Shown here one piece after another: positions 1 through 7,662 of a stretch of 12,930 nt of DNA. The position numbers and the translations under genes were made by a program. Origin of the DNA: CAZKDV01 sp964551645 (GTDB lineage Bacteria; Bacteroidota; Bacteroidia; Bacteroidales; DTU049); NCBI GenBank assembly GCA_964551645.1, contig CAZKDV010000067.1, positions 1-12,930 on the forward strand. Reading direction: 5' to 3'. Numbering within the stretch: position 1 is the stretch's first letter; each line of letters opens with the position of its first letter. The notes under the pieces were generated by a model, which had not been told where the DNA came from, did not search any database, and was given only the letters and a program-made list of their open reading frames with translations.

Positions 1-903
1 GTCTTTTCCCTTAACAATTTCATAATTTCCTGAATTATCAACTATCGGTCTGCCTAAGCTGTCTCTTGCATAAATTGGTGGTGTTGGCACAAGTAATTTA
101 TTTACCTCAACAAGAAATGTTAAAGCATTATACTCGTCAAAGTTAAATGTAAAAGCCGGTCCTAACTTTAAGTTAATAGGAATAAAGTCTTTATCTAAAT
201 TCTCCGTATATGATATTTTTGTGCCGATATTTGAAATATTAACCCCAAAAGCAAATTTCCCAGGAGTTTTATCAAGTCTCATATCTGTTTCGTAATACAT
301 GGCTACATCAGTAGCTATTGACTGACCAGCATTTGATTGAGCTCCATTAACAAAAATACCTCCTGTTAAATTAGAGTTTATATATCTTAGTGAAACAGCT
401 GCTCCAATTTTCTCAGAAAATTTTCTTGCATAAGTTAAATCAACAGCAAACTCATTTGGTTTATATTGGTCAAATACTTCACCAAACATATTTGTAAAAA
501 TAATTTCTCCAAGTGAAAAATATCGCAAAGAAGCACCAATAGCTTGATCTTCACCAAGTTTACGATATCCTGACAAATATGCAAGACTAATATCATTTAC
601 AAGCCCTCTTAACCATGGACTATATGACATTGCTACTCCAAAATCGCTATCAATAAAAGCCAATTTAGCAGGATTGTAGTGAATTGAGTTAGCATCAGGG
701 GAACTCGCTACACCAACATCGCCCATAGCACCGCCTCGTGCGTCAGGAGAAATAAGTAAAAAAGGTACAGATGTTGTAACAGCATTTAGCTTGTCTTGTC
801 CCAAAATTTCATTATAATTAGGCTGTGCAAAAGATACCTTAAGTGCAAGTGTAAAAACTAAACAAAAGGCAACAAAAAATCGATTATTTCTAAAAATGTT
901 CAT
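1..903 (-). CDS. porV: PorV (LptO), T9SS outer-membrane shuttle protein, C-terminus beyond window
   Basis: PorV is an outer-membrane beta-barrel of the FadL type. It carries T9SS cargo from the translocon to the PorU sortase complex. Reading back from the ATG at 903, the frame is open for 301 codons to base 1, so the C-terminus is cut off; known PorV proteins have about 390 residues. Residues 1-26 form a signal peptide ending in KVSFA, with cleavage expected before QPNYNE. The family signature follows: LLISPDARGGAMGDVGVASS, then DANSIHYNPAKLAF, and near the edge NKLLVPTPP. These match my recollection of PorV (TIGR03733-like). The gene lies 66 nt downstream of porU on the same strand, the partnership expected for the attachment complex. 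A promoter-like motif in that gap may give it separate transcription. Motif content makes the call firm; only the last quarter is unseen. Confidence 0.9.
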   Translation of the reverse strand, partial: MNIFRNNRFFVAFCLVFTLALKVSFAQPNYNEILGQDKLNAVTTSVPFLLISPDARGGAMGDVGVASSPDANSIHYNPAKLAFIDSDFGVAMSYSPWLRGLVNDISLAYLSGYRKLGEDQAIGASLRYFSLGEIIFTNMFGEVFDQYKPNEFAVDLTYARKFSEKIGAAVSLRYINSNLTGGIFVNGAQSNAGQSIATDVAMYYETDMRLDKTPGKFAFGVNISNIGTKISYTENLDKDFIPINLKLGPAFTFNFDEYNALTFLVEVNKLLVPTPPIYARDSLGRPIVDNSGNYEIVKGKD

Positions 904-925
904 AATTGTTTTTGAAATTTGTGTG

Positions 926-933
926 CAAAATTA
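926..933 (-). promoter_or_regulatory. Candidate -7 element for porV
   Basis: On the minus strand this reads TAATTTTG, an exact match to the Bacteroidota -7 consensus TAnnTTTG. It lies in the 66-nt porU-porV gap, 22 nt before the porV ATG, so a transcript would have a leader of about 15 nt. I do not see a TTG at the -33 position. The motif is short and AT-rich, so a chance match is possible. Confidence 0.35.
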
Positions 934-969
934 ACGAATTAATATTAAAAAAATTATTAGTCTTTATTT

Positions 970-3900
970 TTATTTAATTAAAACTAACTTACTTGTCTTT
1001 TGTGCTTCAATACCTTCACATGTTGTTAAGCGAAGCGTATATATGTATGTTCCTGATTTTAAAGACTCTCCCGAACTTGTTCTTCCATCCCATTTTATTG
1101 GTTCAACTTTATACCCCAAAGAAATATTATCTGATTTTACTTGAGCAATATGCTCTCCAAATAAATTATAAATGTCAATTGTAATTTTTAAAGGTGTACA
1201 TGACTGATTATGCTCAAACACAAACTCAGTATAATCAAAAAATGGATTTGGATAATTAAACATCTTTTGAATAATTGCATTATGAGACTTTGAAACAATA
1301 AACTTTAAATAAGCATCAGTTGAATTATTGTTAATATTCCATGCTTTGAAATATAAAGTATGTTCTCCCTCGGACAATGTTTTAAAAGGAAAAATAACAA
1401 CTCCACTATTATACGAGTTCAAATCGGATTTATAGTACTGATTCAATACATAAACATTATTATAATCATCATTTAAAACAGCAACAATATCATGTCCAAT
1501 TCCTATTCCTGTTGTATTAATTCCCATTTTATCAGAAAGTTCTGCAATTAAAACAGGATTTTCATCTGTAATACCTCCATTCACAAAACTTGCATCATTC
1601 ATAAAAAGCGAAACCGAAGGTCTCTCATTATCTTGTACTTGCTTATCGCTTGAACCACCAATCACAAATGAATTATAGTAGCCTGTAGCATCAGCATTTC
1701 CATTTTCAGCATAATAACTAATTTTGCCCTTTCCATAAGCATAATTAATATCCTTGGGAACATAAAAAGAGAATAAAAATTCGCCATCTTTAACTTCTAC
1801 ATTTCCTTTGTATAGGGTATTTTTTTGAATATAAAAAGGAGCCGGAGTATTTACGGAAGGGCTATATGCTAAAGTCATATTTTTTGAAGGTTTATCAAAA
1901 ACAATTGGACTTATAGTTCCATTAAAATCATTGGCTTTATTCCCTAATTCATCAATAATTTGCCCTTTCACAGTAACAAAACTTAAAGCTGAAATTGTAT
2001 CCATTAAACTACCGGCAGGAGTTTCATTGATTTCTGTTGTAATAACGCTATATTGAGGATAAGCAAGCCTCATTGCAGGATCGCCAAGCAAAATAAAATT
2101 TCTAATATACAATGAGGAATTATTATCTGTTTTTGAAAATGCAAACACTTCTCCAAGTGTTGGATAAGCACCTTTATTTTTCTCGAAAATAATATTATAC
2201 ACACTTCTGTTAAGACTTTCATTATAGTTTGAAAATGCAAGTCGTGTAGTTGAAAATAAGCCTACACCACCTCCCTTAGAATTTAACAACACTAATTCTC
2301 CAGCTGCTATTCTTTCCGGGTCATCAAAACGACTAAACTCGCATGTGGCAGTAATAAAAAGAGGCATGTTGTAATAATTATCCCATGCTTGAATATCTGA
2401 CAATTCAAGTATTCTTTCATGCGCCCAACCAACTTCGCCTCCATGTCCGGTATAGTTCACTATTAAACTGCCATTTGCAAGTCGTTTATTGATTGCATCA
2501 TTTACAGTTGGTGCACGCTCTCCGCCCGAAGTACTTATCTGTGGATAAGCATCTAAGTATATTTTGTCAATATTGATATGTTCGTATGTATTTGCAATAT
2601 AATTAGACAAACCTTCAGCTTGATTAAAGTGAAGATTGTTATCTCCGTCATCAGCAATAAATGTTACAACATTTCTCCAATCAGATAAACTAGGAACATT
2701 ATTAATCATTTCGCAAGTATTTTGAAATCCTGATAAATTCACTTTTTCATGATACCTGATAATTTTGGCAACCATATTTTTTGCTTCTTCTTTAGTAGAA
2801 GCGGGCAACCTGCCAATTCCAATATCTAAATGCCCTTTACAATCATATCCTTCTCCATCATCAAGCAAACCGAAGAAATCATCTGAAGCATAAGATTTTG
2901 TCGGACTAAGCGACTCAATACTCTGGAATGTGGGAACAAAATTGGTATTATTTTGAATTCTGCTTTTATAATCATAAGATGCCCTTCCCACTATCAAAAC
3001 ATACTTAGGCAATGAAGAATTATCACTTGCTCTGTCATAAAACATTTTTATAAAATCTCTTATCGCTGCAATATCTTGTGAACCAGATGAAAACTCATTA
3101 TAAATTTGCTGAGGATTAACAACAAAATATGATAAACCATCATTTTGCTTATGAAACTCTCCTAATTTTTCTGCCTCATCAAAAAACATTGGATGAGAAA
3201 TAATTATATAATCCACCTGCGGCAATCCATGTAAATTTTGATTTGCTATTTTGCCCTCCAATTTAATTGACTGATATGAACTTCCGTTTGTGGCAAAAAA
3301 TTCCTTAGAAGTATTTGCTTCGACATTAAAACTATATGTATTGCCGGCATGAGAACCTTTAACAAATTTCGGTTCTAAAGGATTAGTAATATCCCATACA
3401 TTTAGCTGACTTGAAGATTGGATATTATATTTTATTAAATCACCATCATTTGCATCAATAGAGGGATTTTGAAAATGTATATGGTTTGCGGTCATCACAA
3501 GTTTTCTCCATGCAGAAATTGAAATATTATTCAACCATGCTTTTGCGTCTGAATATGAAAACTTATTATAAGTAATAAAAACGCTTAAGGGGTTACTTGC
3601 ATTTGTAACACACAATGTTCCACTTGCTTCTTTTGCAAAATCTGCTGTATATGATGATGTTCCCTGAAAAGATAGTGTAGTATTAGCTGTTCCTGCTTGT
3701 ATATTTGCCGTTGTTTGACCCGATGCCCTTGCCAACATATTTACAGATACTTTTACGCATGAATCTGGAATTGCATTTGGAAATGAAAAATCAAACTGAT
3801 GCAATAACTGCATATCAAACACATCTCCATACCATTCCTTACCACTTTTCACTACATTATATGTTTGATTTTCATAGTGAGCCCTATCTAAAAATATATC

Positions 3901-4830
3901 TGTTTGAAGGCTAACTGGCTCAGACATATAATTAATAGTTTCAATTCTTTTTCCTTTGCCTTTATCAATATTTAAAAAATAATATGATTTATCTTCGTAT
4001 ATATTCAGCTCTCGACTATATGTTTGCATTGATGCGTTATATATCCATTTGTGTGGGCCGGGAGCATAAAATAAAATATAATCATTCTTCCCAAATTTTC
4101 CACTCTCCTGCCCATGAACATAAATTGCATTTTCAAATAAATCATCAATGCGAGCTTCATCATTTTTTTCAGGTAACATTTGTCCCCCATTTCCATATAA
4201 TCTGATGTTTGCAGGATTTATTTTGTCTGGATTAAAGCCCATTTCAACTAAGTCATCATATCTAATTCTATAAACACCTGGCGTTGATATTGACAATTTA
4301 TAAAACACTCCGTTTTCTAAGACAGAAGAATGTACTTTTGAATTTTTAGACTTTTGCGTAAACTCAATATCTTGCCATTCTGATGATATTCGTACACTTG
4401 CTGTTAATAATTTTTCAACAATACCTGTTTGCGGATTTTTTCTAAATGGCAATATTATTAAAGAAACATAAGATTCTTTTTTTATTGTTTTTCTTTTAAT
4501 CTCCAAATGAGCTTCATCTTGCAAAATGACACCTGATGCTTCAAAAATAGCTAACTCCTCTTCACTCAAAGGCATATATTCGGCATATATTAATTGTGGT
4601 GATACAACAAAATCATCTGAAACTACCCCTATGTCATAAATAAAGTAAGGCACGGAATAATTATCTAAATATTCGGCTTGTTTGAAATAAATTGATTTAA
4701 CTAATTGATTTTCATTTTCATATACCACTTTAGGGCTTTCCCACTCAAATTCAATTTTAAGTTCTTGGCTAATTCCTTCGTATCGTATTAGAAAAAATAT
4801 GGCAAATATGTATAGCTTAAATTTATTCAT
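970..4830 (-). CDS. porU: PorU, T9SS C-terminal signal peptidase/sortase (C25 family)
   Basis: PorU is the cell-surface, gingipain-like cysteine peptidase of the T9SS. It removes the C-terminal sorting domain of secreted proteins and, in known systems, links them to A-type LPS. The 1286-residue protein starts with a signal peptide (about 1-22, ending GISQ). The peptidase C25 domain spans about 539-923, from VDYIIISHPMFFD to LLGDPAMRLAYP. The catalytic pair is visible: His796 in NYTGHGGEVGW and Cys830 in ITATCEFSRFDDPE, with the 34-residue spacing expected for the family. Beta-rich, Ig-like sequence follows. Residues about 1192-1286 form a sorting-type C-terminal domain (NYPNPFFDYTEF, IYNLFGEHIA, KWDGRTSSGE, SGTYIYTLRL), which PorU is known to keep. 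It is somewhat longer than P. gingivalis PorU (about 1160). The ATG at 4830 directly precedes the signal peptide. It is divergent from porP-gldJ and is followed by porV. Confidence 0.93.
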   Translation of the reverse strand: MNKFKLYIFAIFFLIRYEGISQELKIEFEWESPKVVYENENQLVKSIYFKQAEYLDNYSVPYFIYDIGVVSDDFVVSPQLIYAEYMPLSEEELAIFEASGVILQDEAHLEIKRKTIKKESYVSLIILPFRKNPQTGIVEKLLTASVRISSEWQDIEFTQKSKNSKVHSSVLENGVFYKLSISTPGVYRIRYDDLVEMGFNPDKINPANIRLYGNGGQMLPEKNDEARIDDLFENAIYVHGQESGKFGKNDYILFYAPGPHKWIYNASMQTYSRELNIYEDKSYYFLNIDKGKGKRIETINYMSEPVSLQTDIFLDRAHYENQTYNVVKSGKEWYGDVFDMQLLHQFDFSFPNAIPDSCVKVSVNMLARASGQTTANIQAGTANTTLSFQGTSSYTADFAKEASGTLCVTNASNPLSVFITYNKFSYSDAKAWLNNISISAWRKLVMTANHIHFQNPSIDANDGDLIKYNIQSSSQLNVWDITNPLEPKFVKGSHAGNTYSFNVEANTSKEFFATNGSSYQSIKLEGKIANQNLHGLPQVDYIIISHPMFFDEAEKLGEFHKQNDGLSYFVVNPQQIYNEFSSGSQDIAAIRDFIKMFYDRASDNSSLPKYVLIVGRASYDYKSRIQNNTNFVPTFQSIESLSPTKSYASDDFFGLLDDGEGYDCKGHLDIGIGRLPASTKEEAKNMVAKIIRYHEKVNLSGFQNTCEMINNVPSLSDWRNVVTFIADDGDNNLHFNQAEGLSNYIANTYEHINIDKIYLDAYPQISTSGGERAPTVNDAINKRLANGSLIVNYTGHGGEVGWAHERILELSDIQAWDNYYNMPLFITATCEFSRFDDPERIAAGELVLLNSKGGGVGLFSTTRLAFSNYNESLNRSVYNIIFEKNKGAYPTLGEVFAFSKTDNNSSLYIRNFILLGDPAMRLAYPQYSVITTEINETPAGSLMDTISALSFVTVKGQIIDELGNKANDFNGTISPIVFDKPSKNMTLAYSPSVNTPAPFYIQKNTLYKGNVEVKDGEFLFSFYVPKDINYAYGKGKISYYAENGNADATGYYNSFVIGGSSDKQVQDNERPSVSLFMNDASFVNGGITDENPVLIAELSDKMGINTTGIGIGHDIVAVLNDDYNNVYVLNQYYKSDLNSYNSGVVIFPFKTLSEGEHTLYFKAWNINNNSTDAYLKFIVSKSHNAIIQKMFNYPNPFFDYTEFVFEHNQSCTPLKITIDIYNLFGEHIAQVKSDNISLGYKVEPIKWDGRTSSGESLKSGTYIYTLRLTTCEGIEAQKTSKLVLIK

Positions 4831-4942
4831 AAGTTATGATTTAGCAAAAAACAAACGAAATAGAAATTTAAATATTATATAAGATTTTTCCAATGTAAAA
4901 TATTACAATATATTTAAAGAATTTATATTTCAAAAATTGTAA

Positions 4943-4950
4943 CAAAACTA
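4943..4950 (-). promoter_or_regulatory. Candidate -7 element for porU
   Basis: The minus strand reads TAGTTTTG, matching TAnnTTTG. It lies in the 231-bp divergent region, 112 nt before the porU ATG, implying a leader of roughly 105 nt. No TTG stands at the -33 spacing. It is the only full match I found for porU in this region, but it is a weak call in such AT-rich DNA. Confidence 0.3.
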
Positions 4951-5044
4951 AAAAAAAATAGTATAAGAAAGTTGACTTAGACTTTAAATTACTCAAATAG
5001 TTTAAATTTTTTAACAAAAAAGCAAAACATTAATGAAATTTATT

Positions 5045-5052
5045 TACTTTTG
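5045..5052 (+). promoter_or_regulatory. -7 element for the porP/sprF-gldJ unit
   Basis: The sequence TACTTTTG matches the Bacteroidota -7 consensus TAnnTTTG exactly and is followed by TACC. It lies 9 nt before the ATG at 5062. Transcription would begin around 5057-5060, giving an almost leaderless mRNA, or a leader of about 12 nt if translation starts at the ATG at 5071. A clear -33 TTG is missing. The motif also argues against the in-frame TTG at 5050 as a start codon, because that TTG is part of the promoter. Confidence 0.5.
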
Positions 5053-5061
5053 TACCAAATA

Positions 5062-6054
5062 ATGAATAATATGCTAAGAAAGTTTTTTCTGATTTTTCTA
5101 ATTTTGTTTACTATTACAGAGTTTAGTTACGCTCAGGACCCGCACTTTTCTCAGTTTTATGCAAACTCTTTATATTTAAATCCCGCTCTTGCTGGTTCGG
5201 TCGTTTGTCCGAGATTAAATTTAAACTATAGAAATCAATGGCCTGCAATTTCAGGAACTTTTATAACTTATAGTGCTTCCTACGATCAGCATATTGATGT
5301 TTTAAATGGAGGTATTGGCGTTTTAGTTTATTCAGACAGGCAAGGTGCTGGAACATTAAATACAACTAATTTTAGTGGCATATACTCATATCGTCTTGAA
5401 GTATCCAGAAATTTCTCTTTAAAAGCTGGGCTACAAGCAACATATTTCCAAAGAAGTTTAAATTGGGAAAAATTAACTTTTCCTGACCAATTAGACCCTA
5501 AATATGGCTTTGTATATAATTCAAACGAACCAATTCCAGATCACCTCAGTAAAAGTTTCGTTGACTTTGCTGCGGGCATGGTTGGCTATAGTGAACGCTT
5601 TTATATTGGATTTTCAGCCCACCATTTAACAAGACCAGATGAGGGTTTTAATTCATATACTCGTATGCCTATTCGTTTTACTGGACACTTAGGAACAGTT
5701 ATCGGACTTGAAGGAATTAGAGGGAAGAAAAAAGGTTCAGAAGAAACTACAATATCTCCTAACATATTGTACATGAGACAACAAGACTTTGAACAATTAA
5801 ATTATGGTTTATATTTAACAAAATATCCATTTGTTGGTGGATTGTGGTTTAGACATAATTTTAATAATCCTGACGCATTAATTATGCTTATCGGAATACA
5901 ACAAACCGCATTCAAAGTTGGTTATAGTTATGATTTAACTGTATCAACGCTTACAAATGCTTCTGGTGGTTCACATGAACTTTCATTAACTTTCCAATTT
6001 GAATGTTTAGAAAAACGACCTAAAGCAAAACCAATCAATTGTCCTACTTTTTAG
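5062..6054 (+). CDS. PorP/SprF-family T9SS outer-membrane protein
   Basis: This is a member of the PorP/SprF family (TIGR03519 type), predicted outer-membrane beta-barrels. PorP contacts the periplasmic PorK/PorN ring, and SprF supports secretion of the gliding adhesin SprB. From the ATG at 5062 it has 330 residues. The N-terminal signal peptide (LRKFFLIFLILFTITEFSYA) is followed by the family hallmark QDPHFSQFYANSLYLNPALA, then NLNYRNQWP and alternating amphipathic strands to an aromatic C-terminal strand (ELSLTFQFECLEKRP) with a short extension. The ATG at 5071 is an equally possible start. The TTG at 5050 is unlikely because it lies in the promoter motif. The gene is divergent from porU and sits 33 nt upstream of gldJ, so the two are probably co-transcribed. 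Genomes often hold many paralogs of this family, so I do not assign porP or sprF as a symbol. Confidence 0.87.
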   Translation: MNNMLRKFFLIFLILFTITEFSYAQDPHFSQFYANSLYLNPALAGSVVCPRLNLNYRNQWPAISGTFITYSASYDQHIDVLNGGIGVLVYSDRQGAGTLNTTNFSGIYSYRLEVSRNFSLKAGLQATYFQRSLNWEKLTFPDQLDPKYGFVYNSNEPIPDHLSKSFVDFAAGMVGYSERFYIGFSAHHLTRPDEGFNSYTRMPIRFTGHLGTVIGLEGIRGKKKGSEETTISPNILYMRQQDFEQLNYGLYLTKYPFVGGLWFRHNFNNPDALIMLIGIQQTAFKVGYSYDLTVSTLTNASGGSHELSLTFQFECLEKRPKAKPINCPTF

Positions 6055-6087
6055 CATACAATAGAAATATAAATAATTAGTTATAAC

Positions 6088-7578
6088 ATGAAATCAGTAT
6101 ATAATATGAAAACATTCAGTATAACAAAAAAAGTACTAGGACTAACGATGTTAGTTCTATTGTTGACCTCATGTGGTAAAGAAAGGTCAGGTACTACTGC
6201 ATGGTATTACAATGACCCAAAATGGGGTGGTTTTCAAGTTGTACCATACGGACAGCAAGAAACTGGACCTGGACTTGTTTTAATTGAAGGTGGTACATTT
6301 GTTATGGGAAGAGTGGAGCAAGATCTGCTTTACGATTGGAATAATATTCCAAGAAGAGTAACTGTTTCTTCTTTCTATATTGATCAAGCAGAAGTTGCTA
6401 ATGTTGATTATAGAGAATATTTATACTGGTTAAATCGGGTATTCGGACTTGACTATCGTGAAGTTGTTGTTAAAGCTCTGCCTGATACACTAGTATGGAG
6501 AAGTCGTTTAGGATACAACGAACCCTTTGTTGAGTATTATTTTAGACATCCTTCATACAATTATTATCCTGTTGTCGGTGTTAGTTGGGAACAAGCAAAC
6601 CAATATTGCTCATGGAGGTCAGATAGAGTTAACGAATATATCTTAGTTCGTGAAGGTATCTTGAGAGTTGACCCTAATCAACAAAATGAAGAAAACTTTA
6701 ATACCGAAGCATACTTAGCGGGACAATATGAAGGATTAGTGAAAAATGATTTATATGATCTTGACCCAAATGGAGCAGGTACAAGAAAAGTAAGAATGGA
6801 AGATGGTATCTTACTGCCTAAGTATAGACTCCCAACCGAAGCAGAATGGGAATTTGCTGCGCTTGGACTTATTGGCAATACTTTGTATGAACGCATAATT
6901 GAAAGAAGAATTTATCCATGGAATGGAAGTGTTCTTCGTACAGATCAAAATAAAAACATGGGAGAATTTGTTGCTAACTTCAAACGCAACAGAGGCGATA
7001 ACATGGGAATTGCAGGAAGTTTAAATGACGGTGCTGATGTTACAGCACCGGTTTTTTCATTTTGGCCTAATGATTACGGATTATTCCACATGGCAGGAAA
7101 TGTTAGCGAATGGGTGCTTGATATTTATCGCCCACTATCTTACGAAGATGTTGATGATTTTAGACCTTTCAGAGGAAATCAATTTATGACAAAAGAAAGA
7201 GATGATGAAGGTCTGATAGCTGAAAAAGACACACTCGGAAGAATAACATGGAGAGAAGTTACTGCTGAAGAATCTGCCAACCGCAGAAATTACAGATATT
7301 CTGATAATAGAAATTATCGCGATGGAGATTTTGTTTCAAGTATTTATTTTTATGATGAAACTTATCAAGATGAAGAAAAAAGAAATGAACTAATGTACGA
7401 ATTTGCAAAATCTTCACTTGTTAATAACCAATCTCGTGTATATAAAGGTGGTTCTTGGAAAGATAGAGCATATTGGATGAGCCCTGCGACAAGAAGATTT
7501 CTTGACCAAGAGCTTTCTACAGACTATATCGGATTCCGTTGTGCAATGGATAGAGTGGGCAGTCCTTTTGGAATGTAA
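6088..7578 (+). CDS. gldJ: GldJ, gliding motility / T9SS lipoprotein (FGE/SUMF1 fold)
   Basis: GldJ is an outer-membrane lipoprotein needed for gliding in Flavobacterium, where it stabilises GldK and so affects T9SS function. A lipoprotein signal is visible: a hydrophobic run then LLLTSCG with the lipidated Cys at residue 29. The ATG at 6106 (residue 7) would give a more usual n-region and may be the true start. The FGE-sulfatase (SUMF1) fold runs from about 62 to 490: LVLIEGGTFVMGR, FYIDQAEVAN, PVVGVSW, YRLPTEAEWEFA (246-257), YPWNG, NDYGLFHMAGNVSEW (328-342), RVYKGGSW (450-457) and IGFRCAMDR. About 107 residues separate GNVSEW from GGSW, a charged insert rich in Glu, Asp and Arg. The segments MGRVEQDLLYDWNNIP and LPDTLVWRSRLGYNEP fit GldJ rather than GldK/PorK. 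It is shorter than F. johnsoniae GldJ (561 residues). It follows the PorP/SprF gene and ends at a terminator, with murF next. Confidence 0.85.
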   Translation: MKSVYNMKTFSITKKVLGLTMLVLLLTSCGKERSGTTAWYYNDPKWGGFQVVPYGQQETGPGLVLIEGGTFVMGRVEQDLLYDWNNIPRRVTVSSFYIDQAEVANVDYREYLYWLNRVFGLDYREVVVKALPDTLVWRSRLGYNEPFVEYYFRHPSYNYYPVVGVSWEQANQYCSWRSDRVNEYILVREGILRVDPNQQNEENFNTEAYLAGQYEGLVKNDLYDLDPNGAGTRKVRMEDGILLPKYRLPTEAEWEFAALGLIGNTLYERIIERRIYPWNGSVLRTDQNKNMGEFVANFKRNRGDNMGIAGSLNDGADVTAPVFSFWPNDYGLFHMAGNVSEWVLDIYRPLSYEDVDDFRPFRGNQFMTKERDDEGLIAEKDTLGRITWREVTAEESANRRNYRYSDNRNYRDGDFVSSIYFYDETYQDEEKRNELMYEFAKSSLVNNQSRVYKGGSWKDRAYWMSPATRRFLDQELSTDYIGFRCAMDRVGSPFGM

Positions 7579-7605
7579 TTTATTTGAGAGAAATAATCCT
7601 ATATT

Positions 7606-7634
7606 AAAAAGTCGGTTTATAGCCGACTTTTTTT
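7606..7634 (+). terminator. Intrinsic terminator after gldJ
   Basis: The stem GTCGG (7611-7615) pairs with CCGAC (7623-7627) over a loop of about 7 nt. It is extended by AAAAA before it and a run of seven T (7628-7634) after it. It begins 28 nt past the gldJ stop and separates the porP/sprF-gldJ unit from murF. The A-run on the left could allow some function on the other strand, but no gene converges here. Confidence 0.85.
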
Positions 7635-7662
7635 GTAATTTCACATCTGAAAAATTACTCAC

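Noticed and set aside
3984..4205. Short plus-strand and minus-strand frames inside porU
   Set aside because: They are low-complexity, AT-driven shadows with His-rich or Met-rich translations and no start context.
5050..5061. TTG at 5050 as the start of the PorP/SprF-family gene
   Set aside because: It lies within the TACTTTTG promoter motif, and the added residues do not improve the signal peptide; the ATGs at 5062 or 5071 are better.
6088..7578. Reading the FGE-fold lipoprotein as GldK/PorK because it follows a PorP-family gene
   Set aside because: The segments MGRVEQDLLYDWNNIP and LPDTLVWRSRLGYNEP fit GldJ as I know it, no porL/M/N follows, and murF comes next, as recalled for gldJ in flavobacteria.
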